A stretch of DNA of 64,000 bases from Myxococcota bacterium (GCA_028285625.1 JANQOX010000005.1:310001-374000), one strand, 5' to 3'. Positions 9,631 to 18,342 are shown, counted from the stretch's first letter. Made by a program: numbers and translations. Notes: generated from the sequence alone by a model not told the origin.

Positions 9631-11013
9631 ATGTCTCAGCCCCGCGAGGCCTTCGACGGCCTGCCCGCTCCCGCCCCCACGCAGCCCGACCAGGTGATCG
9701 ACGATCTGGGCGATGGGCTCCTGCTCCGCCGTGCGACCGAGCGCGACATCGACGCCATCGCCGAGTTCCAGGCCGTGGTCCACCAGGACCCGCCCGACTT
9801 CGAGCCGCAGCCCTTTCTGGTCCACTGGACGCGCGAACTCATGGACGGCAGCCACCCGCGCGCCTCGGCGCGCGACTGGCTGCTCGTGCACGACACCACG
9901 CATGGCCGGATCGCAGCGGCGCAGTGTCTCGTACCCATGGAGGCGCGCTTCTCCGGCGTGCCGCTGCGCGCGGCGCAGGTCGAACTGGTGGGCACGCACC
10001 CCGAGCATCGCCGGCGCGGACTGATCCGCCGGATGATGAACGAGATGCACGGCTGGGCCGACGCGGCGGGATGCGATCTCACGCTGATCGACGGCATCCC
10101 GTGGTACTACCGCCAGTTCGGCTACGAGATGGCCGTCGAGGACCGCGCTGCGCGCAACGTGCCGCGCGGTGCCCTGCCGCGGGAGCGGCCCGACGAGGCG
10201 TCCCGGGTGAAGCTGCGGCGTGCCACCGCCGACGACCTCGCGCGCTTCGAGCGCCTATACGCCCGAGGCACCGAACGCCACCGGCTGGCGTTCGTGCGCG
10301 GGCAGACCGACTGGCGCTTCGAGCTGTCCCGCCATGCCGAGGGTGCGCGCTATCGCGAGCTCTGGGTGATCGAAGATGGAGCTGCGCATCCCGTCGGCGT
10401 GATGTCGCACACGCCGATCCTGTGGCCGCCCGGCTGGCTCCACCTGAACATGATCGAGGTCGAAGACGACGTGGCCTGGAGCGATGTGATGCCCGGCGTC
10501 CTCTGGCACCTGCGCACGCGTGGGCTCGAGCAGGAGTCGCGGCAGGGCATCGAGCTGCTCGGCGCCACACTCTCCCTGGGCACCGAACACCCCTGCTACG
10601 AGGCGATCCGAACGCGCCTGACCCCCGGCCACCCCGGCTACGCGCTCTATCTGCGCGTGCCCGACGTGCGGGGCTTCGTCGAGAAGGTGACCCCGGCGCT
10701 CGAGGCCAATCTCGCGGCGTCGGATCTGGCCGGCCACAGCGGCTCGCTGGCCCTGTCGTTCTACCGCGACGGCGTGCGCCTCGAACTCGAGCGGGGACGC
10801 ATCTCGTCGGTGACGTCCTGGCGGCCCGCGACCGACGATCCGGGCGACCTGGCCTTTCCCGACCTCACGTACCTGCATCTGCTGTTCGGACACCGCTCGT
10901 GGTCCGAGCTCTACCCGATCTTTGCCGACGTGTTCGCGTGGAAGTCCGAAACCGTGCCGCTGCTGAACGCGCTGTTTCCGAAGCAGCCGTCGGACCCGTG
11001 GACGCCGCTCTAG
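9631..11013 (+). CDS. Eis-like GNAT N-acetyltransferase, 460 aa
   Basis: Resembles the Eis (enhanced intracellular survival) group: an N-terminal GNAT domain, a second degenerate GNAT domain and a C-terminal SCP2-like fold. The acetyl-CoA pyrophosphate loop VGTHPEHRRRGLIRRMM (about 118-134) is intact, and IPWYYRQFGYEMAVE is the typical tail of the first GNAT domain. A second GNAT-like segment begins at VKLRRATADDLARFERLYARG (about 190). The C-terminal part (FYRDGVRLELERGRISSV) could be the SCP2-like beta sheet. Eis enzymes acetylate lysines of proteins or aminoglycoside amines; the target here is unknown. ATG 9631 has no strong ribosome site. Convergent with the methionyl-tRNA synthetase gene. 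Confidence 0.8.
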   Translation: MSQPREAFDGLPAPAPTQPDQVIDDLGDGLLLRRATERDIDAIAEFQAVVHQDPPDFEPQPFLVHWTRELMDGSHPRASARDWLLVHDTTHGRIAAAQCLVPMEARFSGVPLRAAQVELVGTHPEHRRRGLIRRMMNEMHGWADAAGCDLTLIDGIPWYYRQFGYEMAVEDRAARNVPRGALPRERPDEASRVKLRRATADDLARFERLYARGTERHRLAFVRGQTDWRFELSRHAEGARYRELWVIEDGAAHPVGVMSHTPILWPPGWLHLNMIEVEDDVAWSDVMPGVLWHLRTRGLEQESRQGIELLGATLSLGTEHPCYEAIRTRLTPGHPGYALYLRVPDVRGFVEKVTPALEANLAASDLAGHSGSLALSFYRDGVRLELERGRISSVTSWRPATDDPGDLAFPDLTYLHLLFGHRSWSELYPIFADVFAWKSETVPLLNALFPKQPSDPWTPL

Positions 11014-11057
11014 CGGTCGCCCACGGATCCGATCCGACGGTCACGCGAGGGCGACGG

Positions 11058-12494
11058 TCATTCGAGTCGAGGGCAGGGCGGGGGACCGCGGCGCAGCGGT
11101 GTGCGCAGGCGCGCGCCGAGTCTGGCCGCGGTCCCGGGCGCGAGCGGAGCCAACAGCCGTGCGGCGAGACGGGCCGATGCGACCGACGCTCGCAGGCTGC
11201 GAGTGCGCGCGGCGTCGTCGGTCGCAGCCCAGGGACGGGTTCGTTCCAGGTGCCGCGCGCCCGCCGCCACCAGCGACGCGAGCGCATCGATCGCGCGATC
11301 GAAGCCGAGTCGCTCGATCTCGGCTGCGAAACGGCGGCTCGCCTCCTCGCCCGCCTTCGCCAGCTCGCGCCCGTCCGCGTCGGGCTCGCCCCCGGCGTCG
11401 CCCAGCACGCCGTCCGGCAGCTTCGACCCGAGCGCACCGAGCCGCTGCACCCAGTTGCCGAGCCCGTCGGCGGCGAGTCCGTTCCAGCGGGCCAACAACG
11501 CCGAGCGCGAGAAGTCGCCGTCGCGCCCGAAGGGTGCCGCGCCGATCAGCCCGAGCCGGGTCGGGTCGGTGCCGTAGCGGTCCACGAGCTGGTTGGGATC
11601 GATGGCGTTGCCGGCGGTCTTCGACAGCTTGCGCCCGTCCACGGTGAGCCAACCGTGCACCGCGAGCCGGCCGGGGAGCGGAAGCCCCGCGGCCAGCAAG
11701 AACGCGGGCCAGTAGAGCCCATGGAAGCGCAGAATCTCCTTGCCGATCACGTGGGTCGTGGCCGGTCCGAACGCAACGGCCTTCGCATCCGCATCGGGCC
11801 ATCCCGTACCGGTCAGGTAGTTGGCCAGCGCATCGACGCCGAAGACGTAGAGCACCTCGCCCGGCAGCCCCGGAGCGGGGATGCCCCAGCGCACGCTCTG
11901 CCGCGTGAGCGACACGTCGGGTAGCGGCTGGCGCAACAGGCCCAGCAGCTCGGCGCGCGCGCCGGCGGGCTCGACGAAGTCGCGCTCGTCGACGAGCCGG
12001 AGCAGGGCGTCGCGGTGGCGCGACAGACGGAAGAACGTGTTCTCCTCCGACTGCCACTCGCAGGGCCTTTCGTGGACCCGGCAGCGATCGCCGTCGAGAT
12101 CGGCGGCATCGAAGTACGCCTCGCATGGGGCGCAGTACCACCCCTCATAGCGAGCCCGATACAACTCCCCCGCCGCCTCGAGCCGGTGCCAGAGGGCCCG
12201 GGCGGCGCGTCCGTGCTCGACCGAGGTCGTGCGGACGAATCGATCGGGCACCACGTCCAGGCGGTCGAACGCGCTGCGAAAGGCGCTCGCATGGCGGTCC
12301 GCCAGGGCCTGGGGCGTCACGCCCTCGCGGGCGGCCGTGCGTTCGACGTTGATGCCGTGCTCGTCGGTGCCGGTCTGGAACCAGACGCGGCGCCCGGCGG
12401 CGCGGTGATGGCGAGCCAGCGCGTCGGTGACCAGCGCGGTGTAGGCGTGGCCCACGTGCGGCGGGCCGTTTACGTAGAAGATCGGCGTCGTCAG
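11058..12494 (-). CDS. metG: Methionyl-tRNA synthetase, short form, probable CTG start
   Basis: Class I synthetase charging tRNA-Met. From CTG 12494 the protein would begin TTPIFYVNGPPHVGHAYT, with the HIGH-type motif HVGH at residues 13-16. A zinc knuckle (GWYCAPCEAYF and CRVHERPCEW) lies around 120-150 and the KMSKS-type loop is GRKLSKTAGN near 288. At 478 aa it lacks the C-terminal tRNA-binding domain of E. coli MetRS. No ATG, GTG or TTG lies in this frame between the stop at 12630 and HVGH; a GTG at 12455 would delete the first strand. CTG 12494 overlaps a tiny upstream ORF stop as CTGA; a lost G in GGGG near 12506-12509 would instead allow a TTG start with AGGAGG. Preceded by a Met-rich leader and terminator. 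Confidence 0.85.
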   Translation of the reverse strand: MTTPIFYVNGPPHVGHAYTALVTDALARHHRAAGRRVWFQTGTDEHGINVERTAAREGVTPQALADRHASAFRSAFDRLDVVPDRFVRTTSVEHGRAARALWHRLEAAGELYRARYEGWYCAPCEAYFDAADLDGDRCRVHERPCEWQSEENTFFRLSRHRDALLRLVDERDFVEPAGARAELLGLLRQPLPDVSLTRQSVRWGIPAPGLPGEVLYVFGVDALANYLTGTGWPDADAKAVAFGPATTHVIGKEILRFHGLYWPAFLLAAGLPLPGRLAVHGWLTVDGRKLSKTAGNAIDPNQLVDRYGTDPTRLGLIGAAPFGRDGDFSRSALLARWNGLAADGLGNWVQRLGALGSKLPDGVLGDAGGEPDADGRELAKAGEEASRRFAAEIERLGFDRAIDALASLVAAGARHLERTRPWAATDDAARTRSLRASVASARLAARLLAPLAPGTAARLGARLRTPLRRGPPPCPRLE

Positions 12495-12570
12495 ATGGAT
12501 GGCATCCCCAAGGTCGGGTTCCTCCTGCGATCCAGCCCGGGGAGGACGGGTTCGCTTGGTGGGTCCAGAA

Positions 12571-12607
12571 ACGCAAAACGCCCCGATCGGTCCATCCGAT
12601 CGGGGCG
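12571..12607 (-). terminator. Intrinsic terminator (attenuator) before metG
   Basis: On the reverse strand a perfect 12-bp stem, CGCCCCGATCGG with CCGATCGGGGCG, encloses the loop ATGGA and is followed by TTTTGCGTTT. It lies 22 bases after the stop codon of a 30-codon Met-rich leader ORF and about 77 bases before the likely metG start, so read-through is needed for metG expression. Confidence 0.75.
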
Positions 12608-12664
12608 CCTCGATGCCGCTGGGGCCGGGCTACACGCCCACCCCCGCCGGCGCGCGAGGCGCCC
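12603..12664 (-). promoter_or_regulatory. Antiterminator-type inverted repeat competing with the metG terminator
   Basis: On the message, GGGCGCCTCG (complement of 12664-12655, just after the Met codons of the leader) is perfectly complementary to CGAGGCGCCC (12612-12603). The second segment includes the first bases of the terminator 5' arm, so the two helices exclude each other. This is the layout of a translation-coupled attenuator. Which ribosome position favours which helix is not settled from sequence. Confidence 0.55.
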
Positions 12665-12722
12665 GTCGCATCCCCATGCCCATCGTGGGGGCCGGGGTTC
12701 GAAGCTTCTGGATCTCGGTCAT
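12630..12722 (-). CDS. 30-aa Met-rich leader peptide upstream of metG
   Basis: Short ORF starting MTEIQKLR and containing TMGMGMRR, i.e. three methionine codons alternating with glycine at residues 14, 16 and 18. It ends 22 bases before the terminator stem and is followed in the same direction by a methionyl-tRNA synthetase gene. A TAGGGT box at 12735-12730 lies seven bases before the ATG, so transcription may begin at the start codon. A peptide whose translation depends on charged tRNA-Met is what an attenuator for this gene would need. The Pro/Arg/Ala-rich tail (RRAPRAPAGVGV) has no recognised function. A RiPP precursor is the less likely alternative. Confidence 0.5.
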   Translation of the reverse strand: MTEIQKLRTPAPTMGMGMRRAPRAPAGVGV

Positions 12723-12781
12723 CACCCGGACCCTAGCGGCCAGCGCAAGGGTTGGCTTGACGCTGGGCCGAGCCCCCCGAG

Positions 12782-12816
12782 TTGCCCGGCCCGGGATCAT
12801 TGCTATAACGCCGTTA
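12782..12816 (+). promoter_or_regulatory. Promoter and overlapping palindromic operator of the TetR-efflux operon
   Basis: TTGCCC (12782-12787) and TATAAC (12804-12809) are 16 bases apart, a good sigma-70 promoter. The -10 overlaps the palindrome TAACGCCGTTA (12806-12816), and CGTTAGC recurs at about 12833. A TetR gene starts at 12925, so binding by its product here would block its own operon. Between 12630 and 12924 the sequence holds this promoter, the metG leader and no other gene that I can see. Confidence 0.55.
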
Positions 12817-12924
12817 GCTCTCTTGCACGACGTTAGCGCCAGGCACCGCCGGCCAAGACGCCCCGCAAGCTCGGGATCGCGCGCCCACGGGATCCTCCAG
12901 GCAGCTCCAAGGCCCTGAAAAACA

Positions 12925-13542
12925 ATGGCTTCTCCCAATGTCGCCCAGCGGCGCGAGGAGCAGCGGACCCAGGTTCGCCGCGCCATCCTCGACGCCACCG
13001 AGACCCTGCTGCTCGAGGCCGGTTACGCCCGGTTCTCGATCCGGCGGCTCGTGGAGCGGTGCGGCTACACGGCGCCCACGATCTACCACCACTTCGGCGA
13101 CAAGCCGGGCCTGCTCGACGCCCTGCTCGAGGAGCGCTTCCAGGCGCTCTTCGAAGAGGTGGAGAAGGTGCCCCAGGGCGACGAGCCCGAGGATCAGCTT
13201 CGGGCCCAGGCGCTCGCGGTGATCGACTTCGCGGACCGCTACCCCGCGCACTATCGGCTGCTGGCGCTACCTCGCGAGCCCGGCTGGGCGCCGCCGCCCG
13301 GTGTGGAGGAGTCGCGCCAGGCCATGCGCGCGCCCTTCGACCAGCTCGAAGAAGCTTGCCGCCTGCGGACCCGAGGGGTCGAGCCTGCTGCCCAAGCGAT
13401 GTGGGCCCTGGTCCACGGATTGATCTCTCTCCGCACGGACCACGGTCTCGAAGACTGGTCCGCGCATACGAACGAAGACGCGATCGACGCGATGCTGCGT
13501 GGCCTGGTCCACGCCGCCGACGAACCCGGAGATCCCCGATGA
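12925..13542 (+). CDS. TetR-family transcriptional regulator
   Basis: 205-aa repressor. The N-terminal helix-turn-helix, RRAILDATETLLLEAGY followed by SIRRLVERCGYTAPTIYHHFGDK (about 18-60), has the invariant family features, including the IYHHFGDK tail. The C-terminal ligand-binding domain is helical and variable (FADRYPAHYRLL). It opens a three-gene run TetR-MFP-RND with ATGA overlaps, so it most likely controls this efflux operon by binding the palindrome over the promoter at 12806-12816. The inducing ligand is unknown, probably a hydrophobic or toxic efflux substrate. ATG 12925 lacks a clear ribosome site; no other start fits the family N-terminus better. Confidence 0.9.
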   Translation: MASPNVAQRREEQRTQVRRAILDATETLLLEAGYARFSIRRLVERCGYTAPTIYHHFGDKPGLLDALLEERFQALFEEVEKVPQGDEPEDQLRAQALAVIDFADRYPAHYRLLALPREPGWAPPPGVEESRQAMRAPFDQLEEACRLRTRGVEPAAQAMWALVHGLISLRTDHGLEDWSAHTNEDAIDAMLRGLVHAADEPGDPR

Positions 13543-14726
13543 AGGCAACCGACCGCAACCCGATCCCCCGGCAGGCCCGGGGCGCCCTGGCGTGGCTGGG
13601 CATCCGCGCGCTCGCAGTCGGCCTGTGTGCTGCGGCGGCCGCGGCGCTGGCGTGCGGAGAGGCCGAGGTCGAGGCCGAGATCCAGCACCCGCCCGTGGTC
13701 GTGGTGCCGGTCACGGTGGACGACGTTCGCGAGCGGATCGAGGCGACCGGTGAGCTGCGTGCACAGGAAGACGCGGCGATTGCCGCGGAGATCGCGGGGC
13801 GCGTGACCGCGGTGCTCGCGGATGAGGGTGAGGCCGTGGAGGCGGGGCAGGTGTTGATCGAACTCGACCCCGAGCGCCGTACCCTCGAGGTCGCCGCCGC
13901 GCGCGCCCGGTACGAAGAGACCACGGCGGCCGTGGCCGAGCAGGAGCGTGACCACGAGCGCGTGAAGCAGCTCCACACCAAGGGCATCGCTTCCCAGGCG
14001 CGCCTGGACGAGTCGGCCACGCAGCTCTCGCTCATGAAGTCACGCGCCGCCGCGAGCCGCGCGCAGCTCGGCGTCGCCCAGCGGTCCTTCGAAGATGCCA
14101 CCGTGCGCGCCCCGTTTGCCGGCGTCCTGGGCCGCCGCCACGTGAGCCGCGGCGAGTTCGTCGGCGTGGGTCAGCCGCTCTTCGAGCTGGTGGCGCTCGA
14201 CCCGATCGAGGTGGAGTTCCAGCTGCCCGAGCGCGACTCGGCGCGGGTGGAAGAAGGGCAGGCCGTGAAGATCCTGGTGGCGCCCTATCCCGACGAGCAC
14301 TTCGAGGGCATGGTGAGCGTGATTTCGCCCACCATCGAGCCGCGCACGCGAACGCTTCGGGTCAAGGCACTCGTGGTGAACGACGACGGCCGCCTGCGGC
14401 CCGGGTTGTTCGCACGGGTCGACCTCGGTGTGGCGCTGCATCGCGACGTCCTGCTGGTGCCCGAAGAGGCGATCCTGCAGCGCGCCGACGGCCAGGTGGT
14501 GTTCCGCACCAAGGACGGAGACCGCGTCGAGCGCGTGCTGGTCCAGACCGGGCGGCACCATGACGGCATGGTCGAGGTCGCGAGCGGGCTCGAAGCCAGT
14601 GACGCCGTCGTGACGCGCGGGCAGGCGGGTCTCGTGGACGGCGTCGCCGTATCGCCGCGCAATCCCGACGGAACGCCCGTCCATACCGAGCTGTCCGCCG
14701 CCCAGCAGGAGACCCGGGTGCGATGA
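13539..14726 (+). CDS. RND efflux periplasmic adaptor (membrane fusion) lipoprotein
   Basis: MexA/AcrA-type adaptor linking the inner-membrane RND pump to an outer-membrane channel. The signal sequence ends in the lipobox ALAC with Cys39, so it should be lipid-anchored. The barrel-sandwich/lipoyl half (ITAEIAGRVTAVLADEGEAV-like, about 75-95) is followed by a coiled-coil hairpin (about 110-185), the second lipoyl half (ATVRAPFAGVLGRRHVSRGEF) and the beta-barrel (PIEVEFQLPERDSARV). The membrane-proximal domain ends near PRNPDGTPV. 395 aa, normal length. It overlaps both neighbours (ATGA with tetR and with the RND gene). No TolC-type channel gene lies in the window. Confidence 0.93.
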   Translation: MKATDRNPIPRQARGALAWLGIRALAVGLCAAAAAALACGEAEVEAEIQHPPVVVVPVTVDDVRERIEATGELRAQEDAAIAAEIAGRVTAVLADEGEAVEAGQVLIELDPERRTLEVAAARARYEETTAAVAEQERDHERVKQLHTKGIASQARLDESATQLSLMKSRAAASRAQLGVAQRSFEDATVRAPFAGVLGRRHVSRGEFVGVGQPLFELVALDPIEVEFQLPERDSARVEEGQAVKILVAPYPDEHFEGMVSVISPTIEPRTRTLRVKALVVNDDGRLRPGLFARVDLGVALHRDVLLVPEEAILQRADGQVVFRTKDGDRVERVLVQTGRHHDGMVEVASGLEASDAVVTRGQAGLVDGVAVSPRNPDGTPVHTELSAAQQETRVR

Positions 14727-17700
14727 GTCCCATCGACCTCTTCATCCGGCGTCCCATCCTCACCTGGATGCTGACGCTGTCGCTGCTCGTGTTCGGCGTG
14801 CTCGGCTACAACCGACTCGGCGTCGACCAGTTTCCGAGCATGGACTTTCCGGTGGTGATGGTCACCGCCCTGATGGAAGGCGCGAGCCCCGAGGTGATGG
14901 AAGAGGACGTGACCGACGTCCTCGAAGAGCACCTCAACACCATTGCGGGCGTGCGCGAGCTGCGCTCGAGCTCGGGCCAGGGCGCTTCGGTGATCACCGT
15001 CGAGTTCGAGCTGGGCGTGCCCATCGACATCGCCGCCCAGGACGTGCGCGACAAGATCGCGCGCTCGCGCCAGGAGCTGCCTGCCGAGGTCGAGCCGCCC
15101 ACCGTCGACAAGATCAACCCCTCGAACTTCCCCGTGATGTGGGTGCCGCTCAACACCGAGCGCCATCCGGTCGAGGCCAGCGAGTACGTCCGCCATCAGG
15201 TGAAGCCGCGCCTCGAGACCGTGGAGGGCGTGGCGTCGATCCAGGTGTTCGGCCGTCTCGACCGGGCGATCCGCATCTGGCTCGACGGCGAGGCGCTGCG
15301 GGCGCGAGGCCTCGCGGCCACGGACGTGCTCGATGCCTTCCGGCGCGAGCACGTCGAGATCCCGGGCGGGCTCGTCGAGAGTTCGGAGATCGAGTACGCG
15401 GTCAAGACCGACGCCGAGTACCAGAGCCTCGATGCCCTGTCGCGGATGGTCGTCGCCTTCGTCGACGGCGCGCCGGTGCGGCTCGCCGACGTGGCCCGAA
15501 TCGAAGACGGTGCCGAAGACGTGCGCACCATCGCGCACTACGACGGGTTCCCCGCCGTGGGCGTGGGCGTGGTCAAGCAGTCCGACGGCAACACCGTGGC
15601 CGTCGTGGACGAGGTGCGCCGGCGCATCAGCGAGCTTCAGCAGGGGCTCCCGCCCGACATGAAGTTCAAGGAGGGGGAGGGCGTCGCCGACTTCTCCGTG
15701 TCGATCCGCGAGGCGGTGGAAGAGACGATCTTCTCGCTGCAGTTCGGTGCGGTGCTCGCGACGCTCACGGTGTTCGGCTTCCTGCGTCGTTGGCGGCCGA
15801 CGATGATCGTGGGCCTCGCGATTCCGGTCTCGCTGATCACGACCTTCGGCGTGATGTGGGTGCTGGGGTACACGCTCAACACCATGACCCTGCTGGCCAT
15901 GACGCTGGCCGTGGGTGTGGTGATCGACGACGCGATCGTCGTGCTCGAGAACATCGAACGCCACCGCGACGAGGGTGAGGAACCGGTCGAGGCCGCTTCG
16001 AAGGGGACCAAGCAGATCGCCTTCGCGGCCACGGCGGCCACCTTCTCGATCGCGGCGGTGTTCACCCCGGTGGTCTTCACCGAGGGCCTGGTGGGCAACT
16101 TCCTCGGCGAGTTCGGCGCGACCGTGGCGAGCGCCGTACTGGTCTCGCTGATCGTCGCGCTGACGCTCACCCCCATGCTGGCCGCACGCATCCCTCCGGC
16201 GAAGGAGCGCGCCAAGGGCAGCATCTACCACCGGCTCGAGCAGGGCTTCACCTGGCTCGAAGCCCGCTACCGCACGGCGCTCCACTGGACCCTCTCGCAC
16301 CGCAAGACCACGCTGGCCGGTGCAGGGCTGTCGTTCGTGGCGGCGATCTGGCTGGGTGGCCAGCTCGGCGGCGAGTTCTTTCCCAGCTCGGACGAGGGGC
16401 GCTTCTTCGTCGAGTTCACCACGCCGCCCGGCACCAGCGTGGCGGCGACCCTCGAGGTGATGGAGCAGAACGAGGCCTGGATCCTGGCGCAGCCCGAGGT
16501 CGTGGGCCTGTTCGCAGGAGCCGGCACCGGTGGCTCCGGTGGCGGGCCTCCGCAGCCCACCGACGGCGTGATGTTCGCCATGCTGAAGAGCCGCGATCAA
16601 CGCGAGCGCAGCGCCCAGGAGCTGGTCGCGGCCGCCCGGGAGGCCCTGGTGGCGATTCCCGGCCAGAAGATTCGCGTGCACGACATGTCGGGCATGATGT
16701 CGGGCGGCGGCGATGGCGACTTCGAGGTGAACCTGCGCGGCAACGTCGATCTGGACGCGCTTGGCGAGCTCGCCGATCGGTTGATCGCGCGGCTCGAGCA
16801 GCAGGGTGGCTTCGTCGACCTCGACAAGAGCCTGAAGCTCGGACGCCCGGAAGTGCGCGTGATCCCGGACCGCGAGAAGGCCGCAGCGCTGGGCGTCGAC
16901 GCGCGTACCCTGGCGACCACCATCCAGACCATGATCGGCGGCCTCGACATCGCCACGTTCAAGGAGGCGGGCAGCCGCTACGACATCCGGGTGCGTCTCG
17001 AGGAGAACCTGCGCTCCGACCCCCAGGCCATCGAACGCCTCTACGCCCGGACCAAGACCGGCGAAGTGGTCGAGCTTCGCAACCTCGTGCAGCTCGAGAA
17101 GGGCGCCGCGCCGTCGTCGATCACGCGAGTCGATCGGCAGCGCAGCGTGAAGGTCTACGGCAATCTCGTCGGCAAGGACCTGGCACTCGCCATCGAAGAG
17201 GCGCGGGCCATCGGCGAAGAGATCCTGCCCGAGGGCGTGCGTCTCGACCTGGCGGGCCAGGCCGAGGCGTTCCGCGAGGGCGCCGCGCAGTTCGGCCTGG
17301 CGATGGGCCTCGCGATCCTGGTCATCTACATGATCCTGGCGGCACAGTTCGAGAGTCTGGTCCACCCGTTCACGGTGATGATGGCGCTGCCGCTGTCCAT
17401 GGTCGGTGCCTTCGGGGGGCTCTGGTTCTGGGGCACCGTGCTCGACAAGCCCGGCATGACGCTCAATTTGTTCAGTATGATCGGCGTCATCCTGTTGTTC
17501 GGGCTCGTCACGAAGAACTCGATCCTGCTGGTGGACTACGCCAACCAGCTGCGCAAACAGGGCACCGACAAGGTCGAGGCCATGCGCATTGCAGCCCCGA
17601 TCCGCATGCGACCCGTGCTGATGACGGCCCTGTCGATGATCCTCGGCGTGGCGCCCGCTGCGCTCGGGATCGGTCCCGGATCCGAGAGCCGCGCACCGAT

Positions 17701-17866
17701 GGCCGTGGCGGCCGGCATGGGGATGTTCTCGTCCACCGTGCTCACGCTGCTCGTGATCCCGGTCTTCTACCTGACGCTCGACGACGCGGTCGACTGGCTG
17801 CGCCGACGCGGCCGGTCGAAGCAGAAGGTGGGAGAGACCGGTCAGACGGCGGCGGCTTCGGCCTAG
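14723..17866 (+). CDS. RND multidrug efflux permease (HAE1 family)
   Basis: Inner-membrane proton-driven pump, 1047 aa, normal for AcrB/MexB relatives. It begins SPIDLFIRRPILTWMLTLSLLVFGVLGY, the usual TM1. The central TM4 has AVGVVIDDAIVVLENIERH with the two adjacent proton-relay aspartates. TM10 region GLVTKNSILLVDYANQLRKQG and the ending MRPVLMTALSMILGVAPAALG-GPGSESRAPMA are classic. Two large periplasmic loops (about 40-330 and 560-860) form the porter domain. A Gly-rich MMSGGGDGDFEVNLRG segment occurs in the second loop. It starts at ATG 14723 within the adaptor stop. Substrate unknown; multidrug or lipid efflux is likely. Confidence 0.95.
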   Translation: MSPIDLFIRRPILTWMLTLSLLVFGVLGYNRLGVDQFPSMDFPVVMVTALMEGASPEVMEEDVTDVLEEHLNTIAGVRELRSSSGQGASVITVEFELGVPIDIAAQDVRDKIARSRQELPAEVEPPTVDKINPSNFPVMWVPLNTERHPVEASEYVRHQVKPRLETVEGVASIQVFGRLDRAIRIWLDGEALRARGLAATDVLDAFRREHVEIPGGLVESSEIEYAVKTDAEYQSLDALSRMVVAFVDGAPVRLADVARIEDGAEDVRTIAHYDGFPAVGVGVVKQSDGNTVAVVDEVRRRISELQQGLPPDMKFKEGEGVADFSVSIREAVEETIFSLQFGAVLATLTVFGFLRRWRPTMIVGLAIPVSLITTFGVMWVLGYTLNTMTLLAMTLAVGVVIDDAIVVLENIERHRDEGEEPVEAASKGTKQIAFAATAATFSIAAVFTPVVFTEGLVGNFLGEFGATVASAVLVSLIVALTLTPMLAARIPPAKERAKGSIYHRLEQGFTWLEARYRTALHWTLSHRKTTLAGAGLSFVAAIWLGGQLGGEFFPSSDEGRFFVEFTTPPGTSVAATLEVMEQNEAWILAQPEVVGLFAGAGTGGSGGGPPQPTDGVMFAMLKSRDQRERSAQELVAAAREALVAIPGQKIRVHDMSGMMSGGGDGDFEVNLRGNVDLDALGELADRLIARLEQQGGFVDLDKSLKLGRPEVRVIPDREKAAALGVDARTLATTIQTMIGGLDIATFKEAGSRYDIRVRLEENLRSDPQAIERLYARTKTGEVVELRNLVQLEKGAAPSSITRVDRQRSVKVYGNLVGKDLALAIEEARAIGEEILPEGVRLDLAGQAEAFREGAAQFGLAMGLAILVIYMILAAQFESLVHPFTVMMALPLSMVGAFGGLWFWGTVLDKPGMTLNLFSMIGVILLFGLVTKNSILLVDYANQLRKQGTDKVEAMRIAAPIRMRPVLMTALSMILGVAPAALGIGPGSESRAPMAVAAGMGMFSSTVLTLLVIPVFYLTLDDAVDWLRRRGRSKQKVGETGQTAAASA

Positions 17867-17913
17867 GGAGGGCGCGCGATCGGCGATAGGATGACCCGCA
17901 TAGGAGGGTCTCC

Positions 17914-18342
17914 ATGAACGCCCATCGTCTCGTCGTATTCGCCTTCGTTGCCGCGGCTCCCTTCGCGTTGGGTTGCCAGCCGCTGCTGGACTCGTCGGCG
18001 AGTTCGGCCTCCATCTGGTCGATCTCGGCTTCGTCCCAGAGCCTGTCGGCGAGTTCCGCCACCACCGGGGTCGCCCCGCGCTTCGTCGCCGACGTCGTCC
18101 AGCTCGGTCACGTCGCGGCCCAGCAGGACGCGGCACCGAGCGAGCTGCTGCGCGCCCTCGGCGACCTGGCCCTGGGTCACGGGGTGGCCGACTGGGAGTT
18201 GCTCGACGCGTCGTACCTCGCACTCGGCGAGGGCCTGCGACAGGGTGGCCTCGACCCGACGGGCGTGGCGGCCTTCGCACGTCGTACGTTCCCGGACGAC
18301 GCCCGCGCGCAGCAGCTGGTCGCGCGCGGCGCGGCCTCCTAG
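17914..18342 (+). CDS. Small Ser-rich lipoprotein, partner of DUF4105 protein (copy 1)
   Basis: 142 aa, no named family recognised. The signal peptide ends in the lipobox ALGC with Cys21, then a serine-rich stretch with SISASSQSLSASS, which looks like a flexible tether. The C-terminal half contains HGVADWELLDASYLALGEGL followed by G-LD and F-RR. The same pattern (HGVTDWE...Y-ALGVGL...G-D) appears in the lipoprotein at 57,542, so these are paralogues. AGGAGGG lies before the ATG and a TAGGAT -10-like box at about 17,886-17,891. The next gene, 13 bases on, is a DUF4105 protein, and the second copy has the same neighbour. A serine-tethered periplasmic or outer-membrane lipoprotein acted on by that protein is the inference. 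Confidence 0.75.
   Translation: MNAHRLVVFAFVAAAPFALGCQPLLDSSASSASIWSISASSQSLSASSATTGVAPRFVADVVQLGHVAAQQDAAPSELLRALGDLALGHGVADWELLDASYLALGEGLRQGGLDPTGVAAFARRTFPDDARAQQLVARGAAS

Noticed and set aside
12630..12722. RiPP precursor peptide
   Set aside because: No maturation enzyme or transporter nearby; the Met codons, terminator and metG downstream fit a leader peptide better.
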